A DNA stretch of 64,000 bases from Neopestalotiopsis rosae (lineage: Eukaryota > Ascomycota > Sordariomycetes > Amphisphaeriales > Sporocadaceae), in the NCBI GenBank assembly GCA_023078685.1, contig JALGAS010000009.1, positions 496,001 to 560,000 on the forward strand. Direction: 5' to 3'. Shown in pieces: positions 12,701 to 24,894 of the stretch (positions within the stretch are counted from its first letter, which is position 1; the number at the start of each line of letters is the position of its first letter). The position numbers and the translations under genes were made by a program. The notes under the pieces were generated by a model. It was not told the DNA's origin. It did no database searches and saw only the letters and a list, made by a program, of their open reading frames with translations.

Positions 12701-13554
12701 CTACGTTTCAACTCTGCATCCGCGACATTGCTTTCTCATCCTCGGCCATCGGGGCCAGCCATTTTCATACTTTCGTTCAAGTTTCGATTAGTTGCTACCC
12801 ATCATTCTTTCGTCTTTGACACCGGACCTGTCATTCTTTTCAACACTCTTGGAGATTTGACGAGCTTGAATACGGAGTTCGGATCAATATCCAATACCAT
12901 TTATTCCATTAATACCGGTTCTGCAATATTCCCTGCGGCCATTCTGCCGTCAAGCAGTGGCGCTCATTACTCGGGTCCAACGTACTATCGGGTGACAAAT
13001 ATTGAACGCAAGTCGGAGCAAGCTCGTGTTCGATACCCGGCATTGCACGATCTCTGCCCCCGATACTTGCGAGTCTTTCACGTGTATGCCACCTGGGTAC
13101 GAACATTGTATTACACAGTCGCTGTTGACAGCTTCCGGCAACCGACCAACGGTTGCGCCCCAATCGACCCGCGAGCCTGGGTATGATAATTGTTTCTTCC
13201 CAGCACATTTGTTGTGCCAAAGAAAACAAACCCCAGAAGATATTGCATCACCCCTGTGTCAAATACGGTGTGTCGAGCTACGAGCCGTCATCAACCAATC
13301 ATCGTCTCCAAACTCCCTTGCATATTTCTGCAAGCACCCGACGACAATCCGACCTGGGCACGCTCGTTTTTCTTTCATAAATAACCCCGGCAAATCTTTT
13401 TTTATCCTGCCCGGCAAGCTGCAGAACCAAGGCTGGACATTTTCACTCGTGCGTGGTGGTTCCACAGCGGCGACACTTTGATACTTAAAACCCACAACCA
13501 CCGCCATAGTAACAACCTCTTCTCGAGGCTTGTCACGCTCTTTATACCTTCAAC
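9725..13554. other. 3.8-kb gene-free stretch upstream of the GT2 gene
   Basis: No open frame here has a recognisable domain or good splice structure. The segment nearest the GT2 ATG (about 12400-13554) is pyrimidine-rich and is probably promoter and long 5' leader. The rest shows no clear repeat or transposon ends that I could identify. Confidence 0.55.
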
Positions 13555-16127
13555 ATGTCAGACCTAGATATCACAAAGCCATGGCCAGTCCACGAGGTAT
13601 GATTACACTGCTCTTAGGCGGCGACGCAGTGATGAGTCTGACCAATCTACCTAGATCATCTACACCGCAATCGTCGGAACACTCATGCTGGCCGCTCTCC
13701 TTGAATGGATATTATGGATTGCTGCCTTTTTGTACTGTCTGATCAAAGTCTTCCAAAAGGCTGAGCATTGGACCATCAGAGTACTGGCTGTCATCATTGG
13801 CGTACTTTTCACACTATTGCGGTATGCCTTCCCGATCATCTGTTGTGTGACAACGTGAAAACTGACCAAACTCCAGCGCAATCTTTTTGCCAATCATGGT
13901 CGTCACACTTCCGCTTCCAAGTGTCATTGTACAATATTGGCCGGAAGAAATGGTTGTAGTCCTACAATGGTTCGCATTCTGGAGTTTTGCGGGTCTTTTG
14001 ACTGTACCATGGTTGTTCTGTGTCTATCAACTCGTTACGCATCAACTTGGCAGGACAAAGCGCATCAAGAAAGTTCTCGACGAGGTATCTGCACCCAAGG
14101 TCGTCATTGTAATGCCTTGTTACAAAGAAGAACCAGATGTTCTCGTCACGGCTATCAACTCAGTGGTGGACTGCGACTATCCTCCTTCCTGCATCCATGT
14201 CTTCTTATCCTTTGATGGAGATCAGGAAGATGAGCTGTATCTCAACACCATTGAAAAGCTTGGTGTGCCACTGACCCTCGAGTCATACCCAAAGAGTATC
14301 GATGTTACTTACAGAGCTGCTCGCATCACCGTCTCCAGGTTCCCCCACGGCGGAAAGCGTCATTGCCAAAAGTCGACTTACAAGCTGATCGACAAGGTGT
14401 ATAGCGGTTATCTCAAGCGCAACGACAATCTTTTCGTTCTTTTCATCGACTCCGACTGCATTCTTGATCGCGTCTGTCTTCAAAACTTCATCTACGATAT
14501 GGAGTTGAGCCCTGGAAACCACAGAGACATGTTGGCCATGACTGGTGTTATCACTTCTACAACCAAGTCGCACAGTGTCATTACTCTGCTTCAGGACATG
14601 GAGTACATTCACGGTCAGCTCTTTGAGAGAACCGTCGAGTCTGGTTGTGGAGCCGTCACTTGTTTGCCGGGTGCCTTGACGATGCTTCGATTCTCGGCCT
14701 TCCGACGCATGGCCAAGTACTACTTTGCGGACAAGGCAGAAGAATGCGAGGACCTCTTCGACTTTGCCAAGAGCCATTTAGGAGAAGATCGATGGCTCAC
14801 ACATCTGTTCATGATTGGAGCCAAGAAGCGATACCAGATCCAGATGTGCACTTCGGCCTTTTGCAAGACAGAGGCGGTGCAAACAGTGGCATCGCTGATC
14901 AAGCAAAGACGACGATGGTTCCTTGGTTTCATCACCAATGAGGTCTGCATGTTGACTGATTGGCGTTTGTGGAAACGATACCCCATCTTGCTCGTTGTGA
15001 GATTCATGCAAAACACCATTCGAACCACTGCGCTGCTCTTTTTCATCATGGTTCTGGCGATTATTACCACAACAAAGAAGGTATCAGATTTACCGGTTGG
15101 ATTTATCGCCATCTCGCTAGGATTGAACTGGCTTATGATGATATACTTTGGTATGAAGCTCAAGCGCTTCAAGATCTGGCTATATCCCATGATGTTCGTC
15201 TTGAATCCGTTCTTCAACTGGTACTACATGGTCTACGGCATCTTTACGGCAGGTCAACGCACCTGGGGTGGGCCGCGAGCAGATGCTGCCAAGGCAGACG
15301 ATGGTACCACACCACAGCAGGCTGTCGAGCAGGCAGAGAAGCAAGGGGATGAGCTTAATGTTGTGCCAGAGACTTTCATCCCTGCCGTTGAGAAGAAATC
15401 TTCCATCAAGCGATCGAAGAGCAAGCTGCAACCACCAGAAAAGGCAGAGGGCAAGTTCGCCGTGCGGGAGAGGAAACCGAATGGTTTCTATGCCCATCCC
15501 GAAGAGTCGGTATACAGTGTCAACTTATTGGCTGGATCGTCTTCCGAATTGCCTACCCATCGCTATGAGCTTCCTCATCGCGACTCGTGGGAGAGTTTCA
15601 TGAATGGTGCTTCAGGAAACCAATCAGTCTACTTCCCACGTAGAGTCGAAAGCATCATGGGCGAGGAGGACCGTAAAAAGTACGAAATGGCACAACAGAA
15701 TCAGTACAACCAGTTCCTGGGCAAGTCGAAACAGTTCGCCGTACCGCCTCCTGGACAAGTCTACGAGATATCCGATGCCGAGCTCAACAAAGCTGGATGG
15801 ACCGACCCGGTAGATACTCCATACACGGACAATGTCCCCGACAGCCATCGGCGCCAAGGCAGCGCCGCTAGTAGCAGCAAGGACTTTGACACGGCCGAAA
15901 TCGAGCATGCAACCGAGCCACGAGCGCAACGAGGTTCGCCGCTTAGTGTGCCGGGCACCGCTCAGAATCGCCCACGAAACGGGCGCAGTCCTCTAGGCCG
16001 GGCGAGCTGGATGAGAACTTCTGCAGCTGATGAGTTGGAGATGGATGGCCTTGAAACAGAGTCGAGAGATGGATCTCCCGCGCCGTCACTTTCTACCAAG
16101 CAAGGCGATTCGCGAAAATCCAAATAG
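13555..16127 (+). CDS. gt2: Family 2 processive glycosyltransferase (fungal GT2/Cps1-like)
   Basis: Membrane polysaccharide synthase related to hyaluronan, chitin and cellulose synthases. In plant-pathogenic fungi such GT2 proteins are needed for hyphal growth on solid surfaces. Three exons, 13555..13596, 13655..13821 and 13877..16127, encode 819 residues. N-terminal membrane segments (about 17-45 and 55-115) are followed by the catalytic GT-A domain: FDGDQED near residue 183, the DxD-type FIDSD at 261-263, the catalytic GEDRW at 372-376 and the QRRRW product-binding motif at 413-417. More membrane helices follow to about 530, then a hydrophilic, probably disordered cytoplasmic tail rich in Ser, Arg and Glu. 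I chose the upstream ATG (MSDLDITKPWPVHE) because two phase-consistent introns restore the first membrane helices. The polymer it makes cannot be read from the sequence. Confidence 0.92.
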
Positions 16128-16668
16128 GACTCTTTTCGTAGTAGCTTATGTATATACACGACTTTATGGCATAGAAAAAGCATATCATCATCGGCAGAAA
16201 TCTGCCATTGATTTGATGATTGACCCATTAATGTTTAGAGGATCACCAAAAAGAATTGCTGCGCAATCATACTGTACACTGATTTGAGGTTCGAAAACAT
16301 GAATTTTGAGCTTATTCCCGACTTTGCTACTGATCAGCATGGAATGTGAAGTACACTATGCACATTAACTCCATCAATAATCACTAAGCCGAACCGATGC
16401 TTTTCAGGAATTTCGCATCCCCTTGAGACATGATTCTGCCATAATCCGGCACCAAATATGTGATACGCATCTCTTCAAGAGCACATGAAATTCTGGATTT
16501 CAATTTAGATAAGACTTCATGTCTTATATAAATACATCTGTCAGTAAGCTACGCCGTTAAGTCTCCAATAATCCCAATTCCAAGCAGCAGGGTTATTAGA
16601 TGCCGCTGTGATACCCTTTGGAACTCTTTTGGCCTCACTTCATAATTTCAGCCTTCTTTGCTTCCCAC
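16128..16668. other. Intergenic, convergent GT2 / paralogue A
   Basis: AT-rich 3' flanking sequence between two convergent genes. No gene or repeat recognised. Confidence 0.6.
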
Positions 16669-17733
16669 TTAGACTCCTGCAGGGCAATGGCAGAAGGCCC
16701 TGGATAATCCTATAGCGACGCGGAGCTGCATCAGCAGATAATCACTGTATGACTTCTCCCAAGCAGCCAAGTCGTCCAGAGTCTGAGCTGCGAGGTACGC
16801 CATGATGTCGCTAGCCCCAAGTTCAAGGGAAGACACGGCTTTATGCAGCGACGGACTGGCGCCTTTGACCTTAATCGTATTTGCGTCAGACTTCGGGAAC
16901 TTCTTGTTCAGACTTTTCTCCTCTTCCATTGTCAGCCTTATGTTCTCGAGGAACGAGTTGAAATCATCCTTCATTCCCAAGTCGTTCAGAATGCTTTACT
17001 TGGCTTCGTCTGTTTGTTTGGATATATTAACCTGGCGTTTTTCGGGGCATAGAGATGAGAACATTGATCCGCAATATATGAAGGGCGCAAAGAAACACTT
17101 ACTTGACAATTCTGTGTTGAGTTGTGCAACTCTGAGTGCTATTCCTTTATCTTTGTCTTTGTTTAGGAAATGGTTACTGATTAGCTTTCCAGATTGGTCT
17201 TTCAGTGGCTTGATGTGCCAATCTCTTCCGGTGAGGGCTGCATTATAATCTCTGGCCTTTAGATTATGTAGTCTCTAAAAGAATTCTCAAGTAAGAAAGT
17301 TTTCGATCCGTAGAGGGAGTGGCAAACGAGTCCTTTCTAAAACTTACGTTGTATTAATATCTGGAGGTTGGCGATTCAGCAATTCAATCAGGACATGGTA
17401 CAAATCGTTGTTGAATTCGTTCAGTCTGCTTCCAATGTCGAGGATATCATCTTTAAAGTGATTTTGTCTGTCGATGCCCTCTTCATGAGGCCGCTCGGTC
17501 TGCATCATTGAGACCGGGAATCCGTGGTTGGCAGTCATGACAGTTTCGTTGGCAGGGGTAAGTTTGCTCATCCTGTGGTCATCGGAGATGAGTCTTACGG
17601 GCCCTCCCGACTCTTCTTCGTCGTCCATAAAACCTTGAGCGTTTGACTTCGTTGATGTTTTTGAGAAAACTGAGGAGGTTCCGTTCATGAGATTGTGGTT
17701 ATGGTGGTTGTGGTGGGCGTGGATTGCTGGCAT
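16669..17733 (-). CDS. Uncharacterised protein, paralogue A of a local pair; in-frame stop, possible pseudogene
   Basis: I do not recognise this family. Coding segments on the minus strand are 17348..17733, 17103..17272 and 16669..17009. The N-terminus is His-rich (MPAIHAHHNHHNHN), followed by an acidic low-complexity part. A shared module then starts near DDILDIGSRLNEFNNDL, continues through ARDYNAAL and ends MQLRVAIG. The same module, in the same order, closes paralogue B at 19.5-21.2 kb (FNASL, MQLRVAMG). With the strong donors GTAAGT at 17347 and 17102, the third exon reads through NEAK and then meets TAA at 16996-16998. The same frame afterwards stays open for 108 codons and still matches the module. 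Using a weak donor four bases downstream (GTGTTT) and an acceptor after AAAG would bypass the stop. It is either a recent pseudogene or unusually spliced. No signal peptide or membrane segment is visible. Confidence 0.5.
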
Positions 17734-19111
17734 GTTGGACGGTCTTTTGTCTCTGTTTACTTGGTATAGGTACTAGGAAAGCGACAGATTCAACTTCAGA
17801 GGTAGGGGAATGCCCGCCCTAAAATACTTGAAATTGCATCCATCTGATCTCGTGTAAAACGATGCAACACGCTTGACAGCAAGAACAGCCACAAACATGC
17901 AGCCTTTCTGGCGACATTCACATGCGAGAAATCCAGGACACTATCAACACTCAAGTGAGAAACTTTTACATTGAGTTCTACAAACCAACAAATCATTTCC
18001 TTGAGTCCAATAAATCAGCTGATGGAAACTTCAACTACAAATTCTTCGCACAGTTGAACTTCAGTAAAGTTTCATTGGCAGCAAGATCGCACAGTCGATC
18101 AGCCCGAAGGCAAATGTACGCAATGGAAAGTTGATCATTGCATGATGATGGGTCAATTTACGACAAGATCATGGTGATTAGGGATATAGCTGGCTCAGCT
18201 GAGTCGGATGGTGGGAAACTCTGTCAGATGAGGAGATCTCATTTGACAAGGCATGTTGGAGCATACTCTGATGCACCGCAAAGCTCCGCACAGGGCCAGC
18301 CAGCGTGTCTTGGCATTGAGACGATATGGGGATATATCACTATAGTCCTGAGCCACGGAGTTGAGATGAGAGGTCGAATACTTCCCACTGAGGCCTCGGC
18401 AGTTCTACGTCTGTCGATAGGGCAAACCTTCGCCCAGAGCATAGCGACAGCGGGCCGGTTGCCTAGTCTCAAGCAGACGTGGTGCGCTGAGAGCACGAGG
18501 CACTGCAATCGCAAACCCATTCGAGACTCGCGATGAGGAATCTGAGTAGGTCAAACTCAATTGCAAAGTTAGGTGCTCCTGAGATCAACTTTGGAGTTCA
18601 ATCCAGTCGACTGGCCGGTAAGCCTGCTGAATTAGAGAATCATAGTGCCGCCAGCCCTGACATCTTATAGGTCCAGCAGTATAGTTCGGTCTTGCTTAGT
18701 AACCTCCATTCCGGTAGTTCTGGCTATATGTTGTCCCATGATTGGTATAACGGGACATGCCGAGAGCATATATCCATAAACGTATCGAATGAAGCTTGAA
18801 AAGTACTTTAGGCTTTAGCCTGGTGGCCGGAATGGCAGGAAGGCAGGATGCAAGAGCTCGAAATTCATTAGTCCATGCGCGAGTCACGAACACTGTATCA
18901 GAAGAGGAACGGGTCATACATTTGGGCACCATTTTCTGGTTCGGGCAAAACGAAGCAACCTCCTTATGCATTGTTGACACATGCCAATCCAACTTTGGAG
19001 AATCGCACCAAATCACACATTCAACAAACCCATTATCTGACGAGCGACTTGAGACAACAGAGATTATTAGATTGAACCCAAATATACTCTCAGCGATTTG
19101 AATCTGCATCA
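17734..19111. other. Intergenic, upstream of paralogue A
   Basis: 1.4 kb without a supported gene. It should contain the promoter of minus-strand paralogue A. Confidence 0.55.
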
Positions 19112-19358
19112 GATCTGTGGGAAATTGATGGGACTTAGGTAGTATTCAGTACAAGTGAGAGTCCCCAGTTGCTGGGGGTTAGATGGATAAAATACAGGCC
19201 ATATCCCAAAATGCTCCGGATAGACGGCTAATACTGGTGGTGAATGGGAGCATTTTGGGATATTCTTATGGCCTGTATTTTATCCATCCAACCCCCAGCA
19301 TCTGGTGGCCCTCACTTGTACTGAATACTACCCAAGTCCCATCAATTTCCCACAAGAT
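19112..19358. repeat. 247-bp near-perfect inverted repeat (MITE-like hairpin)
   Basis: The left arm 19112-19217 and right arm 19247-19358 are reverse complements apart from a 6-nt indel and a handful of mismatches. The 29-nt loop spans 19218-19246. The outer ends read GATCTGTGGGAAATTGATGG on the left and mirror this on the right with one extra T. The inner ends pair CCCAAAATGCTCC with GGAGCATTTTGGG. It encodes no protein. The form resembles a fungal miniature inverted-repeat element, but I see no clear target-site duplication. Its position between two related genes also allows a locally generated palindrome. Transcription would give a long double-stranded stem. Confidence 0.85.
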
Positions 19359-19466
19359 CCGGACTAGTGTACTGTCTCGTAAATGCTGTACTCTTGATTC
19401 CAGCGAACAATAGTCACTCAGGCAGTGACTCGGATCACTCGCTCTGTTACATACCCCCCAGAATCT

Positions 19467-21246
19467 CTACCCAGACGCATTATAGACTGGAGGCAGGCCC
19501 ATTGCGACGCGGAGTTGCATTGTAGCTTCGGCGTTAGGCTCATATTCGCGGTCCTCGTCCAGCGATTTGAACCGAAGAGGGCCATTCATTTTGAGGTCTT
19601 CAAGAATCCGGTTTTTGTTCTCAACTGTAGTGATGAAAATGTTGTCAGATCCACCGCATTGGAGTAGTTAAAATCATTGAAACTCACCATTCATGTTCTC
19701 TAGCTCCTTGATCGTGAAGAAAACGTCCTTCTTTTCGTCCTCTACAGGTTTCGAGAATGGGTCAGTATGCGCACGCATGTAAATTGAAAATACCATGACT
19801 CAGCAGCTGCTTAACGCGAAAGCAGCCGTAAATGAGAGACTAACCGGAAAGATTCTCAATTGTCTCGAATGTATGTTTGGCCCCAACTTTGTCCGGCATG
19901 TTCCTCTTCTTGTAGAGCATGGGGTGTAGTTCTCCATTCTCAGTCAAGAGAGGCAAGAGGCCAGTGTATCTTCGGTCACGAAGCGACGCATTGAAGTCTC
20001 TGATTCGCTGGTTTTGCTGCCTACTCACGCATACTAGTCAGCCGTACTTCCAGAATTGGGGCAGCGAAATGCAAACATTGCTCAAATCCACATACATGAC
20101 ATCAATCAACCCTGGCGCTGTTGACTTCTCCAACAATCCCATGAGGATTCTGGATAGATCCAGACTGAACGTATCCAAAGCTGTTTTGGCCTGCATAACA
20201 TCGCTCCTCATTGGCCAACGGATGGGTTCGGCGCTTTGCTTGCCGAGGCTTGATCTCGCTGCTTTTGCTTCCTGATACGCTTTGATTGCTTGTTGTTTCT
20301 CTTCTTCACTGAGCTCAGCAGGCTCGGTTTTGTTCTCCGGCTTGGTCATTGTGCCATTGGGCTGTTGCTTCTCGTTATGCTCTGACGGCCTGCTTTCGCC
20401 GTTGGGCTCTTTCATCCGTGATGGTTCTTCAGGCTTCTCCGCCTGTGATGCCTCCTCGGGCCTCTTCATTTGTGATGCCTCTTCGGGTTTCTTTACCTGG
20501 GATGCTTCTTCGGGCCTCTTCATTTGTGATGCCTCTTCGGGTTTCTTTACCTGGGATGCTTCTTCGGGCTTCTTCGTTTGTGCTTGTTCTTCGGGCTCCT
20601 TCATCTGTGATGATTCGTCGGGCTTCTTCAGCTCTGATGCTTCTTCAGGTTTCTTGACCTGTGATGACTCGTCGGGCTTCTTCAGCTCTGATGCATCTTC
20701 AGGTTTCTTTACCTCCGATGCATCTTCGGGTTTCTTTACCTCCGATGCATCTTCGGGCTTCTTTACCTCTGATGCTTCTTCTGGCTTCTTCATCTGGGAT
20801 GGTTCTTCAGGCTCGTTCAACTCTGGTTCCTCGTCGACTTCGGACTCGGCGTTGGACTCGAGGTTGGATTCAGGCTTGGACTGGGTGTGGGGAGGCTTGG
20901 GGTCTGGTTTGGATTCTGGCTTAGACGCCGGTTTTGATTCAGCCTTCTGAGGTGGTTCCTTCTTCTGAGGTGTTTCCCCACGGCGAGGTTGGCTTGGGCT
21001 GTGTGGTGCCTCGTGTGTGCTGCGGCGGCGAGCGTCCGGCTTTTGTGCATCAGTCTTTGAGCCGTCAGCGACAGGACGCTTTTGGCCAGGTTTCGCTGGA
21101 CTGGATGCATTCTCAGTCTTCGTGCCGTCAGCGGCGGGACGTTTGGCGGCAGGCTTTGCTTGACTCTGTGCGTCGTCATCAATGTCCCGGGGAACACCGT
21201 GAGGCATGTCGTCCGTAGCGGTCGGCTTTTTCGTTTGGGTGGCCAT
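19467..21246 (-). CDS. Uncharacterised protein, paralogue B, with a 9-residue tandem-repeat domain
   Basis: Four exons, complement(19467..19624, 19688..19741, 19845..20020, 20096..21246), encode 512 residues. The N-terminal about 135 residues are Lys/Pro/Ser-rich with an internal duplication (AKRPAADGTKT / QKRPVADGSKT). About 15 copies of a 9-residue charged repeat (consensus KKPEEASQV) follow. The C-terminal part is a roughly 125-residue module shared with paralogue A, running from TALDTFSLDLSRI through RIRDFNASL to MQLRVAMG. All three introns keep phase; the first joins DV-M to QQNQRIRDF exactly as the paralogue alignment predicts. There is no signal peptide or membrane helix, so an intracellular role is likely. 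The function is unknown, and the repeat tract suggests a flexible charged linker of variable length. Confidence 0.8.
20398..20815 (-). repeat. 27-bp coding minisatellite (about 15 units)
   Basis: Tandem 27-bp units inside exon 1 of paralogue B, each encoding a variant of KKPEEASQV (for example KKPEDASEV, KKPDESSQV, KRPEEASQM). Neighbouring units are often almost identical, and some two-unit blocks recur (KKPEEASQM-KRPEEASQV), so units have probably been gained by slippage or unequal exchange. The unit length keeps the frame whatever the copy number. Confidence 0.9.
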
Positions 21247-24200
21247 GATGATATGTGAGAATTGATGCTGGGAAATGGGCTGATTCCTAATAACGCAGAA
21301 CAGAGAGGTGGACGGAGAGTATACAATGATCGGAATGTCAGACCAATACCAGGTCCTATATGTTAAAGGGCTTGGTATCAAGCTGGTCAAATCATGGTAT
21401 TTCAATTGACAGCTGCTTTATGTGGCAAGACTATCTAGAAAAGAAATGCATGATTTCTTCTTCTCCTTCTGACGTACAATAGCGGCTTATTCCTGGGAGA
21501 CAATGCTTATGAGCCACAATTTGAGCTGGAAGTTGGAAGTTGGAAGTAGGCTCAACTCTAACCTTCGATGATCAGTCCACTGACGGACAAACAGCTGGCA
21601 ATGATGATGGTACTCGAGCTATATAACGCCGGCAAGATTGAAAAGTACAATGCCAGGTCTATGATAGGGTGATAACAAAAGACGGACTATATGCGGCTCC
21701 CCGCAAAATAAGGCGCAAATCAGGTTTCCATCTGGTAACAATCGCATCGTGTCGGCTCAACGAAATATGCCAGTCCTTGGTGTTACGGTGCTAGAAGCAT
21801 TATACTTCAATCGAGAAACCGTCATGCAGGAGGGGTAAACCATTATAGACTCTAAGGAGTAGCATAGTCTGGTTTTGCATAGTGACAATCCATCAATCTA
21901 GGTCAGTTTGGAAGTAGTACGAAGCATTTCCCGTAACAGCTCAGGTTGCAAGGTTCCACTATCAAGAACCGACCCAAAGTTTGGTGACTTCATCCTGCGC
22001 ATTCCGTCCGCAACTCTAAATTTGACCAACATAAGCAAGTTTCGAGCGGCGGAGGATGTGCTCCAAAGCACAAGTCGGCAGCGCGGCACTGAGTAAAGAA
22101 CGAGACCCTATGCACTAGGAATTGCGCATCTAGTGAATGGGCTTGTCCCAGCAGCTGATTGCCCCGTTGCGTCGGCTGTCCGTGGCGCCAAGCTCATCCA
22201 TTGCATTGAAGCATTTTCAAAGCCTGCTGAAAACCTGGAGAGGCCGAACTTAATTGCACATGCTCCAAGAGCCGAATTGAAGACCACGAGCCTGCCGCGT
22301 ATTGCAACAGGAAACGGATATCGACTAACAGACAAGGCGCCGATGAACGTCGTTGAACCAACATCATGTCGAACCAAAACCTGGCAGTTATTGCTTATGA
22401 TAGTTCTGTGAGAATGGATAATTATGATGATATCTGGTATTATGTACGTACTACAGACTAATATGCTCAACAAACTACGACACTGCCACCTCCCGCGAGC
22501 GTGATCATGGTAAATTGTACATCGGAAGATCATGCTGTCATCTTTGGCTATGACTAGTAAAGACCATGTCGACGTAATGACCTAACCTAGCGAGGTTTGA
22601 ATAAACGCTTTCATTAAGAAGTGCCTTCGAGGATCCGCATGGTCGAACTCTTAGTCATCCCAAGTCGTTTACTGGAGGCCCTGTTGTTTCGGAGCATATC
22701 ATTTTGGTAGATATCTGGTGAAAACAAGACAACTTTTTTATACCTTGACAATAATCACGATTTGGACAGCAGTTGAAATAGCCGAAGAACACCTCTCATT
22801 AGTGTCTGTAAAATACAGGGCAATGAAAATACATTGTCGCCTCTATCACGTTGCCTGGAATATGTATCCTATGCCTGATCACGCTACAACATCCACATAC
22901 GGGCGCAAACGACCTCCGACAAAGCCATAACATGACTCAATTCTTATAGATCGACACGTTCAGAGCGGGAAGAACCTAAAGTCTATTTGTCGACAAGTTC
23001 CCAATGTTCCATTGATGATCTCTCTTTGCGCAGATCGAGTCTGATTCATAGTAGAAGCGGCATTCCATGGCCTGACAACTTTCACAATGGACTTTAGAAA
23101 GAATAGAAAAGGACAGAGGACTAACTCCAGCATTGAAGAGACTGGAACACGAGTAGAGAACTCCATCGGACCGTCGGAATCAATGAATCCATGCCCCCCC
23201 TTTCCAACTCCTCCAAGACTCACCTAAACTTCTTATTTTGACAGCTCGGATTCCGATTTCTTAAGACCGAGGACAAGTCAAACCTTGGAAATGAACAGGA
23301 AACATTCTCATACCGACAACCACGAGGCAAGAGTTCAAACTCCCACGTGGTTGGACGAATGGATAGCCCCTTTGGGAAAAATGCGCAGCAATTTTCCAAG
23401 ACCAAACAGTGATAAAAATCTCGTAACATCACGAGTCAGTTTTCTCTATCGATTCCAAGGCTCGCCAAGTGTTCTCGATCATCGCCCAGGGACGTCTTCT
23501 TTCTACGAGGTCCCTGTATGCAGGTGATGTGCATATATGATTAGACCCATAGACTTGCTTGTATAATACGCGAGCTGTAAGTGAATGAGTGAGCGCGCCC
23601 GAGGACCTGGGTTGGGTTTTTTTGGGGGCCTCCACAAATTCCAAACGGCTGTTAGCGCTATGCCGATCCGGCTGTTGCCCTTGTAAAGATAAACACCAAC
23701 AGGAAGGCGCTGCAACTTGGCAATTGCTTGGCTTGGAGACGCCTCAAAATTACGAATACGATTTCTTTCTCGCTCTCTTCTCCTCAATAATCGCTAAAAT
23801 CTCAGGGCTTAGCAAGTATAATAGATTTTTGGGAAGTTTTTTAACTCCAGAATAAAAATCAGGTGCATTGAAGAGTTGAGATGAACTTCAGGCTGACTAG
23901 TCCTTCGGGTTGATAAACTGCTGTATCAGCCACAGGGTCCGTCTCCCCTCTACTGTCTCTACTCGCTAGCATTGTCCTCTTGGCGTCCAAGGCAGAGCAA
24001 ATTTGGGTGGGCTAGGGGGCGTCCCTGAGCGCTGTTGCAGGCGCAGCTAACCATTAACCAAATCAGCTCATTCCCCATTTACGCCAAGCATTTTCTATCA
24101 TCATCAACTCAAGGGACGAGCCACAATGCTCATCACACAAGAGAGTGAGACTGATGGCTGGTGATCGATGGATGCGGGCGTTGTGAGCACCGCTATTTGC

Positions 24201-24894
24201 TTAGCCACTAAAGAATTCCGGGCATCCCTATGATACTTTTCCGCAACCAGACATCTTTTGCATGATTCCAATTTCTTTGCCAAGACCAAGGTTGATTGAA
24301 GGGCTTGAGGCAACATCGTGACCACGTGTGTGTGTCTTCGCTACTTCTGCCATCCCAACTCATGCTCTTGGTCTGGCCACCATTCTTACCAAGCCATTTC
24401 TTGGGACTTGGAAATGCAATTGTTTTCTGACAAGTTTTCAGATTTACTTTGGCTAGTATCAGAGGCCAAGATCTGGGCCATGCCATTGTCGGCCTTGTAA
24501 TTGGCCCGTGTCGCCTCTATAACACCACAATATATCGTCTTCTATCAACTCAGAAGCCGAACCAAGTCCGGCAATCGCTATCCAAGCATGGGCAAGATTC
24601 TGGTCTTCCTATGAGACGCGTTAAGCCAAGACCATATAGTTATACTCAGTTGGTTTTCTACACGCTCAAGTCAGCCCGCCAAGACCAGGCTTGTAGGGAA
24701 TGCCATTATGAGCCCACTATACATGGAGGCTCGGTGAGCGGCACTCGCTCATACAGCAAGACATGAGGAATCAGGAATCAAAATGTTCGACAGCCGAAAT
24801 ACAGCAACGACAAGAGAGTCTACTTGGAAAAAGGAGGCATTCGTTATGGTGTTAATAGGTTCCTATCTCGAAATGCGAAGCCATTCATCATGTC
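21247..24894. other. 3.6-kb gene-poor gap
   Basis: No supported gene. Open frames around 21.9-22.5 kb on both strands are short and show no domain. Some could be decayed gene or element remnants, but I cannot assign them. Confidence 0.5.

Noticed and set aside
20282..20950. Long plus-strand open frame opposite paralogue B, rich in Ser/Phe/Gly
   Set aside because: It is the antisense shadow of the 27-bp coding minisatellite; the minus frame has consistent introns and a paralogue.
22108..22533. Overlapping open frames on both strands in the 21.4-24.9 kb gap
   Set aside because: Neither strand shows a motif, splice structure or codon pattern strong enough to call a gene. A decayed remnant is possible but not supported.
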